Source: Erythrobacter sp. HL-111 (lineage in GTDB: Bacteria; Pseudomonadota; Alphaproteobacteria; Sphingomonadales; Sphingomonadaceae). From it: a stretch of DNA of 64,000 nucleotides. Position 1 is the first letter of the stretch; each line of letters begins with the position of its first letter. The notes beneath the pieces are model-generated. The model saw nothing but the letters and a program-made list of their open reading frames with translations, was not told the origin of the DNA and did not search any database. Position numbers and translations under genes: made by a program. This document shows positions 57,316-64,000 of the stretch, piece by piece. The DNA lies in NCBI RefSeq assembly GCF_900105095.1, contig NZ_LT629743.1, forward strand, positions 3,093,501 to 3,157,500, written 5' to 3'.

Positions 57316-57471
57316 GCGAGATCGCTTCTCCCCAAGCCGGGCGGGAGAGTATGTTGCCAAGCGGTAAAGCCCATGTGCATTCCTTGCCGCGATGCAAAGC
57401 ATGATCCCCCAGCAGCCCGGCCCCCAGCCGCCCCTCCCCCAGCAGCCCGGCTCCCACCAGAAAGCCTGCCG

Positions 57472-57981
57472 ATGATGCCGCGCCGCGAACCCGCCCGGAC
57501 GGGCGAAGACGACGCCGCCCCGCTCGACATGCTCGCCGCCCTGTTCGAGGCGCGCGGCTGGCCGTGCGAAATCGTCGGCGACGACGAGATGACGGGCGAA
57601 ATCCAGGGCGCCTGGGCGAAATACCAGCTGCGCGCGATCTGGCGCAGCTGCGACAACGTGCTGCAGTTCCTGTGCCTGCCCGACATCCGCGTCGCCCGCG
57701 AAAAGCGCGGGGCGGCCTATGAACTGCTCAGCCTCGTCAACGAGCAGATGTGGCTCGGCCATTTCGACATCTGGTCGAACGGGGACATGCTGCTCTATCG
57801 CCACGGCGCGCTGCTGGGCGATGACGGGATGCTATCGCTCGACCAGGCGCAGGCGCTGGTCGAAAGCGCGATCGACGAATGCGACCGGTTCTATCCGGCC
57901 TTCCAGTTCGTGCTGTGGGGCGACAAGGCGCCGCGCGATGCGCTCGAGGCGGCGCTGGTGGACGCGGCGGGCGAGGCTTGA
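57472..57981 (+). CDS. YbjN-domain protein
   Basis: A 169-aa cytoplasmic protein. LDMLAALFEARGWPCE and RAIWRSCDNVLQFLCLPDIRV, LLSLVNEQMWLGHFDIW and FVLWGDKAP match the YbjN/Tir-chaperone-like fold, which is a regulatory or chaperone-type domain without catalysis. Its last bases overlap proC (TTGA), so the two are coupled. The start may be ATG 57472 or the next codon 57475. Confidence 0.8.
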   Translation: MMPRREPARTGEDDAAPLDMLAALFEARGWPCEIVGDDEMTGEIQGAWAKYQLRAIWRSCDNVLQFLCLPDIRVAREKRGAAYELLSLVNEQMWLGHFDIWSNGDMLLYRHGALLGDDGMLSLDQAQALVESAIDECDRFYPAFQFVLWGDKAPRDALEAALVDAAGEA

Positions 57982-58778
57982 CCAGGCTGCTTCTGGTCGG
58001 CTGCGGCAACATGGCGGGCGCGATGCTCGCCGGCTGGCTCGCTGCGGGCGAGGACCCGGCGCGCTTCGCCGTGCTCGATCCGGCGCTCGATGCGGCCCCG
58101 GACGGGGTGGCCCTGTTCCGCGCGCCGGAGGAAGCCGCGGGGGCGGGGCACGACGCGATCCTGCTCGGGTTCAAGCCGCAGCAGCTGCGCAGCCTCGCCC
58201 CGACGCTCCAGCGCCTCGCCGGGCCGGATATCGCGGTCCATTCGCTGCTCGGCGGGATCACCCTGGCGCAGGTCGCCGCCGCTTTCCCGGCGGCGCGCGC
58301 CCGTGTCCGGGTCATGCCCAACCTCGCCGCGCGGATCGGCAAGTCGCCGGTGATCCTTGCCCAGCAGGGCCTCTCGCCGGGCGAGCGCGAGGAGGTGCAG
58401 GCGCTCTACGACCGGCTCGGGCTCGCCGTGTGGCAGGAGGACGAGGCGCGCTTCGACCTCGTCACCGCGCTCGCAGGGTCGGGCCCGGCCTTCGTCTATC
58501 GCTTCATCGATGCACTTGCCGGGGCGGCGGCCGATCTCGGGCTCGACGCGGAGGAGGCGATTCGGCTCGCGACGGTCATGGTCGAGGGCGCGGCGAGCCT
58601 TGCCGCCGGCTCCGATCTCGACCCCGGCGCTCTCGCCGACCGGGTGGCGAGCCCCGGCGGGATGACGCGCGAGGGGATGGACGTGCTCGACAAGGACGAC
58701 GCCCTGCGCCGCCTGCTCGCCGAAACCCTGCGCGCGACGGCGGCAAAGGGCGCGGCGCTGGCGCGGGAAATCGGCTAG
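57978..58778 (+). CDS. proC: Pyrroline-5-carboxylate reductase
   Basis: A 266-aa NAD(P)H enzyme for the last step of proline synthesis. The Rossmann loop is LLVGCGNMAGAML. Later come VRVMPNLAARIGKSP and the C-terminal TALAGSGPAFVYRFIDAL and DRVASPGGMTREGMDVL blocks. The start is TTG at 57978, overlapping the YbjN stop. proB lies 4.3 kb downstream on the same strand, separated by unrelated genes. Confidence 0.94.
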   Translation: MTRLLLVGCGNMAGAMLAGWLAAGEDPARFAVLDPALDAAPDGVALFRAPEEAAGAGHDAILLGFKPQQLRSLAPTLQRLAGPDIAVHSLLGGITLAQVAAAFPAARARVRVMPNLAARIGKSPVILAQQGLSPGEREEVQALYDRLGLAVWQEDEARFDLVTALAGSGPAFVYRFIDALAGAAADLGLDAEEAIRLATVMVEGAASLAAGSDLDPGALADRVASPGGMTREGMDVLDKDDALRRLLAETLRATAAKGAALAREIG

Positions 58779-58932
58779 GCGGCGTCGTTCATCCAGGCGC
58801 AAGGCAAGGTTAATGACAGGCACCTGTCGGGCACCGGTTTCGCTTGAAAAGCGGGGGCGATGCCCCGATATTGTCGGCACAGGGCGCGGAGCCTTTCGAA
58901 ACCCGCGCCGCAATGGAGACAAGGGTTCCACG

Positions 58933-59676
58933 ATGGCTGATTGGAAGAACACGGAACGCACCGAGAGCCGCTTCGGCTCGGTGCCGCGCGCGGGCGGCGA
59001 CGTCGCGGGCCGCGCGACCTACGATCAGGGCCTGCGCAAGCACATGCTCTCGATCTACAACTACATGGCCTCGGGCGTGCTGCTCACCGGCCTCGTCGCG
59101 CTGCTGGCTTCCGAAAGCGGGATCACCGCCGCGCTCGTGACGAGCCCGCTGTGGTTCGTCGTCGCGCTGGCGCCGCTCGGCTTCATCCTCGCGATGAGCT
59201 TCGGCCTGCACAAGATGAGCCAGTCGACGCTGCAGATCGTCTTCTGGTCGTTCGCGACCGTGATGGGCCTGTCGATGTCGACGATCTTCCTGCGCTTCAC
59301 GAACGAATCGATCGCGCTGACGTTCTTCGCGACCGCCGGTGCCTTCGCCGGGCTGTCGCTGTGGGGCTACACCACGAAGAAGGACCTGTCGGGCTTCGGC
59401 ACGTTCCTCGTCATGGGCGTGGTCGGGCTGCTGGTCGCGATGGTGCTCAACTTCTTCCTGCAGTCGGGCACGCTCGCGTTCGTCATCAGCATCCTCGGCG
59501 TGCTGATCTTCGCCGGGCTCACCGCCTGGGACACGCAGCGGCTCAAGAACGAGTACCAGTACATCCGCGGCACGCAGATGGCCGGCAAGGCCGTGATCAT
59601 GGGCGCGACGAGCCTCTATCTCGACTTCGTCAACATGTTCATGTTCCTGCTCAACTTCCTGGGTAACCGCGAATAA
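58933..59676 (+). CDS. Bax inhibitor-1/YccA family membrane protein
   Basis: A 247-aa polytopic protein with about seven helices from residue 40, including MASGVLLTGLVALLAS, LVMGVVGLLVAMVLNFF and FVISILGVLIFAGLTAWDTQRLKNEY, then ATSLYLDFVNMFMFLLNFLG. This matches the BI-1 (TMBIM) family. Members act as pH-sensitive calcium leak channels or interact with FtsH (YccA). The role here is open. The ATG at 58933 precedes MADWKNTERTES. A strong terminator follows. Confidence 0.93.
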   Translation: MADWKNTERTESRFGSVPRAGGDVAGRATYDQGLRKHMLSIYNYMASGVLLTGLVALLASESGITAALVTSPLWFVVALAPLGFILAMSFGLHKMSQSTLQIVFWSFATVMGLSMSTIFLRFTNESIALTFFATAGAFAGLSLWGYTTKKDLSGFGTFLVMGVVGLLVAMVLNFFLQSGTLAFVISILGVLIFAGLTAWDTQRLKNEYQYIRGTQMAGKAVIMGATSLYLDFVNMFMFLLNFLGNRE

Positions 59677-59688
59677 GGCGCGCCGGTG

Positions 59689-59710
59689 CGGGACGGGATG
59701 TTCCCCGTCC
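59689..59710. repeat. Hairpin just after the BI-1 gene
   Basis: GGGACGGG and CCCGTCCC arms with a short ATGTT-type loop. No T-tract, so it is probably a 3' stabilising structure ahead of the true terminator. Confidence 0.5.
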
Positions 59711-59747
59711 CGGTCCGGCAACCGCACCACGCTGGTGAAATCTTCGG

Positions 59748-59786
59748 CGCCCGGCCCCATTTTGGTGGGGTCGGGCGTTTGTTTTG
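59748..59786 (+). terminator. Rho-independent terminator of the BI-1 gene
   Basis: A 12-pair stem (59748-59759 with 59766-59777, one G·T pair) closes a 6-base loop and is followed by TTTGTTTTG. It separates the BI-1 unit from the lipoprotein gene. Confidence 0.93.
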
Positions 59787-59878
59787 TCGGTCGGACCATC
59801 TAATGCTGAAAGCCTTCAGTCGGGGGCAATGTGGTCCGGGGCATGGTGCCAGGCCGCGAACCCCTTCGCGCAAGATGA

Positions 59879-60940
59879 ATGGACATGAGCTTGGCAGACC
59901 GCTTCGAGACCGCCCAGTCGGACAGCTTCCCCCGCGAGGCAGCGCCCGCTGCCGCCACCCCGCCCGGGCGCAGGACCGGCTTCGGGCTCAGGATCTTGAC
60001 CGTGGCGGTGGCCGCCGGCGCGCTCGCCGCCTGCGCGACGCCGCCCCCGCCGCCCCCGCCTCCTCCGCCGCCCCCTCCGCCGCCCCCGCCGGTGGTCGAA
60101 CAGACGCCCTATCGCCCGCTCCCCCCGGGCGGCGCGGCCTATGTCATGGAAATCCCGCCCAGGCGCGCGGACGGCACGCGCGACACCGTCAACGAAGACC
60201 TCACCGAAGACGAGCTCGTCTGGCATTTCCGTTCGGGCTGGAACGTCGCCGCGCTCAATTGCACGGCGGATCGCTACCAGCCGATCCTCGACGGCTACCG
60301 CGCCTTCATCGTCGATAACGAACGCGAGCTGAAGCGCGTCAACGACCGGCTGGAAAAGCGCTATCGCAGCGAGGCCAAGACCCGCCGCGAGGCGATGGTC
60401 GCGCGCGACGGCCAGACGACGATGGTCTACAATTTCTTCGCCCTGCCGCCCGCGCGCGCGGGGTTCTGCACGGCCGCGCTCGACATGGCCCAGCGCGCGA
60501 TCGCCGATCCGCCGCAGGACGCGCTGCAATTCGCGCGCGACAATTTCGGGCGACTGCTCGATCCGTTCGAAACGTTCTTCACCGAATATGAGCGCTACCA
60601 GCGCGAATCGGCGGAATGGGACGCGAAATACGGCGAACTCTTCGGCCCTTCGCAGCCCGGCTGGGTCGCGGTGCAGAAGGCGCGCGAAAACGGCGTGCCG
60701 GTCCCGCGCGTCGGGGTCGGCGATCCTTCGCAGACCGTCGCCGAACCGGGCGGCGTGATGACCGTCACCGATCCCGAGACGGGGGAGCGGGTCCCGGTCG
60801 TGCCGGTCGACGAACGCGTGCTCGCGCAGCCGGTGACGCAGCCGCTTCCGGCCGATGCGAACGAGCGCGAGCAGCGCGGCGGCGACGGCGAGTTCGAGGA
60901 ACCGGCCGGGCCGACCGTTCCGGGCCTGCGCCTGCGCTGA
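59879..60940 (+). CDS. Poly-proline lipoprotein of unknown function
   Basis: A 353-aa protein. A hydrophobic stretch ends in a lipobox (GALAAC, about residues 46-51), followed after two residues by a run of 17 prolines and then a soluble helical domain (about 90-260). The domain has ERELKRVNDRLEKRYRSEAK and a conserved-looking VYNFFALPPARAGFCTAAL. Some 35 polar residues precede the hydrophobic core, which is long for a lipoprotein signal. A downstream TTG or GTG start would shorten it. No family recognised. The proline run should require EF-P for translation. Confidence 0.7.
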   Translation: MDMSLADRFETAQSDSFPREAAPAAATPPGRRTGFGLRILTVAVAAGALAACATPPPPPPPPPPPPPPPPPVVEQTPYRPLPPGGAAYVMEIPPRRADGTRDTVNEDLTEDELVWHFRSGWNVAALNCTADRYQPILDGYRAFIVDNERELKRVNDRLEKRYRSEAKTRREAMVARDGQTTMVYNFFALPPARAGFCTAALDMAQRAIADPPQDALQFARDNFGRLLDPFETFFTEYERYQRESAEWDAKYGELFGPSQPGWVAVQKARENGVPVPRVGVGDPSQTVAEPGGVMTVTDPETGERVPVVPVDERVLAQPVTQPLPADANEREQRGGDGEFEEPAGPTVPGLRLR

Positions 60941-61063
60941 AAGCCGCCCCGGCGCGAAGGGTACCGCCCGCAAGATTGCCGTTGCAAGCGCCATGCCTTC
61001 ACGCTAAGGCGCGCGCCTGCCCGCAACGGGGTGCGGATTTCGCCCCCGGCCAAGCACCTGAAC

Positions 61064-61139
<76 letters not shown>

Positions 61140-61218
61140 GGTGTCCCGGCTTTCCACCCGGACAGGTCCCGCGAAAACGGGGATCGCTTTTCCGCGGCGA
61201 ACGGCATAGGTGCCGCCC

Positions 61219-62289
61219 ATGCATTTCCTCGACCAGGCCAAGATCTATTTGAAATCGGGTGCGGGCGGGCCGGGCGCGGTCAGTTTCCGGCGCGAGAAAT
61301 ACGTCGAATACGGCGGACCCGATGGCGGTGACGGCGGACGCGGCGGGGACATCGTGTTCGAGGCCGTGCCGGGGCTCAACACCCTCATCGACTTTCGCTA
61401 TTCGCAGCATTTCAAGGCCGCGCGCGGCGGGCACGGCATGGGCAAGAACCGCACCGGGGCAAGCGCCAAGCCGCTGGTGATCAAGGTGCCGGTGGGCACG
61501 CAGGTCATCTCCGACGATTACGAGGAAGTCCTCGCCGATTTCACCGAGGTCGGCCAGCGCGTCACCCTGCTCGAAGGCGGCATGGGCGGGCGCGGCAACG
61601 CCTCCTACAAGACCGCCACCAACCGCGCGCCGCGCCAGCATCAGCCCGGCCTGCCGGGCGAGGAGATGTGGGTCTGGCTGCGGCTGAAACTGCTGGCGGA
61701 TGTCGGCCTCGTCGGGCTTCCCAATGCGGGCAAGTCGACCTTCATCAACGCGGTGTCGAACGCCCGGGCCAAGGTCGGCGACTATGCCTTCACCACGCTC
61801 GTGCCCAAGCTCGGCGTCGTGCGCCACAAGGGCCGCGAATTCGTGCTGGCCGACATTCCCGGCCTGATCGAGGGCGCGGCGGAGGGCGCGGGGATCGGCG
61901 ACCGCTTCCTCGGCCATATCGAGCGCTGCCGGGTGCTGATCCACCTGATCGACATTTCCGGCACGGGCGAACAGGATCCGGCGAGCGCCATGCGGATCGT
62001 CGAGGAGGAGCTCGATGCCTATGGCGAGGGGCTGGCGGACAAGCCGCGCCTCGTCGCGCTCAACAAGCGCGATCTCGCCGATCCGGAACTCGTCGCGGGC
62101 TTTGCCGCGGAGCTGGTCGAGGCGGGGGCGGACAAGGTCTTCGCGGTCTCCGGCGCGACGGGCGAGGGGATCGAGCCGCTGCTCGACGCGGTGCTGTCCT
62201 ACCTGCCGACCCGCACCTCGACCGAGACGAAGGCGGCCGAGGTCGACGACGGGGACGGGGAGGAACCGGACGAGTGGTCGCCGATCTGA
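61219..62289 (+). CDS. obg: Obg-family GTPase (ObgE/CgtA)
   Basis: A 356-aa ribosome-associated GTPase for 50S assembly and stress control. The glycine-rich Obg fold (about 1-158: [25 protein letters not shown]) is followed by the G domain with P-loop [10 protein letters not shown] (about 165-174), [12 protein letters not shown] and NKRDLAD, and an acidic tail. The ATG at 61219 gives the family start [14 protein letters not shown]. An in-frame GTG three codons upstream is the alternative. It overlaps proB. Confidence 0.97.
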   Translation: MHFLDQAKIYLKSGAGGPGAVSFRREKYVEYGGPDGGDGGRGGDIVFEAVPGLNTLIDFRYSQHFKAARGGHGMGKNRTGASAKPLVIKVPVGTQVISDDYEEVLADFTEVGQRVTLLEGGMGGRGNASYKTATNRAPRQHQPGLPGEEMWVWLRLKLLADVGLVGLPNAGKSTFINAVSNARAKVGDYAFTTLVPKLGVVRHKGREFVLADIPGLIEGAAEGAGIGDRFLGHIERCRVLIHLIDISGTGEQDPASAMRIVEEELDAYGEGLADKPRLVALNKRDLADPELVAGFAAELVEAGADKVFAVSGATGEGIEPLLDAVLSYLPTRTSTETKAAEVDDGDGEEPDEWSPI

Positions 62290-63407
62290 AGCTCGCCGAC
62301 CTGATCGACCCCGCGCGCTGCCGCCGGCTGGTGGTCAAGGTCGGCTCGGCCCTGCTGGTCGAACGCGGCGCCCCGCGCCGCGAATGGCTCGAAACCCTGG
62401 CCCGGGACCTCGCCACGCTCCACGCGGGCGGGAGCGAGGTGATCGTCGTGAGTTCCGGCGCCATCGCGCTGGGCGCGGCCCGGCTCGGCCTTGCGAAAGG
62501 CGGCCGCGCGAGCCTTGCCGAAGCGCAGGGCGCGGCGTCGGTCGGGCAGGTCGCGCTGGCGCAGCTGTGGGCCGGCGCGTTCGAGGCGCGCGGGCTGATC
62601 GCGGCGCAGATGCTGGTGACGCTGGGCGATCTCGAGGACCGGCGGCGCTATCTCAACGCCGCGGCGACGCTCGAGATGCTGCTGGCGAGGGGCGCGGTCC
62701 CGGTGGTGAACGAGAACGACAGCGTCGCGACCGAGGAAATCCGCTTCGGCGACAATGATCGCCTTGCCGCGCGGGTCGCGCAGGCGGCGGGCGCGGACGG
62801 CGTGCTGCTCCTGAGCGATGTCGAAGGGCTTTACGACCGCCCGCCGTCCGAACCGGGCGCGGCGCTGGTCGAGCGGGTCGAGGGAGTCACGCCCGAAATC
62901 GTCGCGATGGCGGATGGCGGATCGGGTTCGGGCCTCGGCTCTGGCGGGATGCTCGCGAAACTGCAGGCCGCGCGGATCGCGGAGCGCGCCGGCATCGCGC
63001 TCGGCATCATCGACGGGCGGGCCGAGGCGCCGCTTTCCCGCCTGCGCGCAAGCGGGCGCGGCACGATCTTCCTGCCCGTCCGATCCGACAGCGCGCGCAA
63101 GGCCTGGCTCGGCGGGCGGCTCGCGCCCGAAGGCGTGCTGACGGTGGACGCGGGCTGCGTCGCCGCGCTCGGCGAAGGGGCGAGCCTGCTCGCGGCCGGG
63201 CTGGTCGAGGTCGAGGGCACGTTCCAGCGCGGCGCGCTGGTCTCGCTCCACGGGCCGAAGGGCGAACGGCTGGGGCAGGGCCTCGTCGAATATTCGTCCG
63301 ACGAATGCCGCGCGATCGCCGGTCTCAGCACGCGCGAACAGGAGGCGAGGCTCGGCTACGCCCCGCGCGCAGCGGTGGTGCACCGCGATCACATGGTGCG
63401 CGCTTGA
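62274..63407 (+). CDS. proB: Glutamate 5-kinase with PUA domain
   Basis: A 377-aa kinase for the first step of proline synthesis. The amino acid kinase domain has [54 protein letters not shown] and the [18 protein letters not shown] loop. A C-terminal PUA domain (about 280-370) is present. The GTG start at 62274 lies inside the end of obg. obg–proB adjacency is common in bacteria. Confidence 0.95.
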   Translation: MVADLKLADLIDPARCRRLVVKVGSALLVERGAPRREWLETLARDLATLHAGGSEVIVVSSGAIALGAARLGLAKGGRASLAEAQGAASVGQVALAQLWAGAFEARGLIAAQMLVTLGDLEDRRRYLNAAATLEMLLARGAVPVVNENDSVATEEIRFGDNDRLAARVAQAAGADGVLLLSDVEGLYDRPPSEPGAALVERVEGVTPEIVAMADGGSGSGLGSGGMLAKLQAARIAERAGIALGIIDGRAEAPLSRLRASGRGTIFLPVRSDSARKAWLGGRLAPEGVLTVDAGCVAALGEGASLLAAGLVEVEGTFQRGALVSLHGPKGERLGQGLVEYSSDECRAIAGLSTREQEARLGYAPRAAVVHRDHMVRA

Positions 63408-64000
63408 GCGTGCTCGCGATCACGGGCGCGACCGGCTTCGTCGGCTCGGCGGTGCTGGACGAGTCGCTTTCGCAGGGGCACAAGGCGCGCGCGCTGACCC
63501 GGCGGGAGCAGGCAGCGCGCGCAGGGGTCGAATGGATTTCCGGCACGCTCGAAGACCCGCCCGCGCTCGCCCGGCTGTGCGACGGGGCAGACGCGGTGAT
63601 CCATGTCGCGGGTCTCACCAACACCCCCGACCCGCGCGGGTTCGAAACCGCCAACGTCACCGGCACGGCAAGCATGATCGCCGCTGCCAGGGCCGCGGGC
63701 GCGGCGCGGTTCGTCTTCGTCTCCTCGCTTTCCGCGCGCGAGCCGAAGCTGTCGGCCTATGGCGCGTCCAAGGCGCGGGCGGAGACGCTGGTCGAGGCGA
63801 GCGGGCTCGACTGGACCATCGTGCGTCCGCCCGCGGTCTATGGCCCGCGCGACACCGAGATGTTCGATCTCTTCCGTTCGGCGAAGCTCGGCCTGGTCCC
63901 GCTTCCCCCGGGCGGGGCGACCTCGATCATCCATTCGCACGATCTTGCCCGCCTGCTGGTCGCGCTGGCCGCTCGCAAGGGGCCGCAGGCGATCCACGAA
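63404..64000 (+). CDS. NAD-dependent epimerase/dehydratase-like protein (partial, runs off window)
   Basis: 199 codons of an extended-SDR protein. The NAD loop is ITGATGFVGSAVL. VIHVAGLTNTPDP, FVSSLSAREPKLSAYGASKARAE (the YxxxK active-site pattern) and IVRPPAVYGPRD are present, as in NAD-binding epimerases of the NDUFA9/TDP-sugar type. The start is TTG at 63404, overlapping the proB stop (TTGA). A GTG two codons later is the alternative. The 3' end lies beyond 64000. Confidence 0.88.
   Translation, partial: MSVLAITGATGFVGSAVLDESLSQGHKARALTRREQAARAGVEWISGTLEDPPALARLCDGADAVIHVAGLTNTPDPRGFETANVTGTASMIAAARAAGAARFVFVSSLSAREPKLSAYGASKARAETLVEASGLDWTIVRPPAVYGPRDTEMFDLFRSAKLGLVPLPPGGATSIIHSHDLARLLVALAARKGPQAIHE

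Noticed and set aside
61170..61195. Second copy of the GTCCCCGC palindrome or a tRNA terminator after tRNA-Ala
   Set aside because: Only a four-base stem can be drawn and the similarity to 885-904 is partial, so it is not supported.

Overview
The window is a G+C-rich bacterial chromosome segment. Gene content and gene neighbourhoods (argS–SPOR–nagZ–scpAB–tatABC, glnBA, a full mra/dcw division and wall cluster, obg–proB) point to an alphaproteobacterium. The order Sphingomonadales, probably an Erythrobacteraceae-like marine lineage, fits best. That placement is inference from gene order and protein style, not from a search. Coding density is very high. Many neighbours overlap as ATGA, GTGA, TTGA or TGATG, which fixes several GTG and TTG starts.

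Layout. Bases 1-8220 hold a rightward block: a lipoprotein, argS, a SPOR protein, nagZ, scpA, scpB, tatA, tatB and tatC. Bases 8221-11428 are leftward: a 73-aa secreted/membrane protein, an exported YtcJ-type amidohydrolase and a 3-hydroxyisobutyrate-dehydrogenase-like enzyme. ilvA and bpt then run rightward to 13892. A long leftward stretch follows to 21687: GH24 lysozyme, exported alkyl sulfatase, glnA, glnB, argC, an SH3-only protein and an M17 aminopeptidase. A DUF3298-like lipoprotein and map run rightward to 23446.

Bases 23447-26804 are an A+T-richer accessory patch. It carries one HNH endonuclease gene broken into three in-frame pieces by two unrelated insertion sequences: IS1380 family at 23798-25456 and IS5/IS427 family at 25628-26473. 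Removing both elements and one copy of each target duplication restores a continuous 228-codon frame. Bases 26805-33072 hold ccmA–ccmB plus a 7-TM protein, a pterin dehydratase, an SDR, an exported S9 peptidase and an AlkA-type glycosylase. A ferredoxin, cysK and two uncharacterised membrane-anchored proteins lead to the dcw cluster.

The dcw cluster (36253-55733) reads mraZ–rsmH–ftsL–ftsI–murE–murF–mraY–murD–ftsW–murG–murC–murB–ddl–ftsQ–ftsA–ftsZ, nearly all translationally coupled. It converts UDP-MurNAc precursors to lipid II and builds the divisome. A 10-bp-periodic array upstream of mraZ looks like a MraZ operator. A perfect DnaA box with a CtrA-like motif precedes ftsZ. Downstream lie a TPR–SPOR protein, a YbjN-like protein, proC, a Bax-inhibitor-1 homologue with a clear terminator, a poly-proline lipoprotein, tRNA-Ala(CGC), obg, proB and a truncated NAD-dependent epimerase. 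I found no CRISPR array, rRNA, prophage or recognisable multi-gene defence system. The most notable structure is the doubly interrupted HNH gene.
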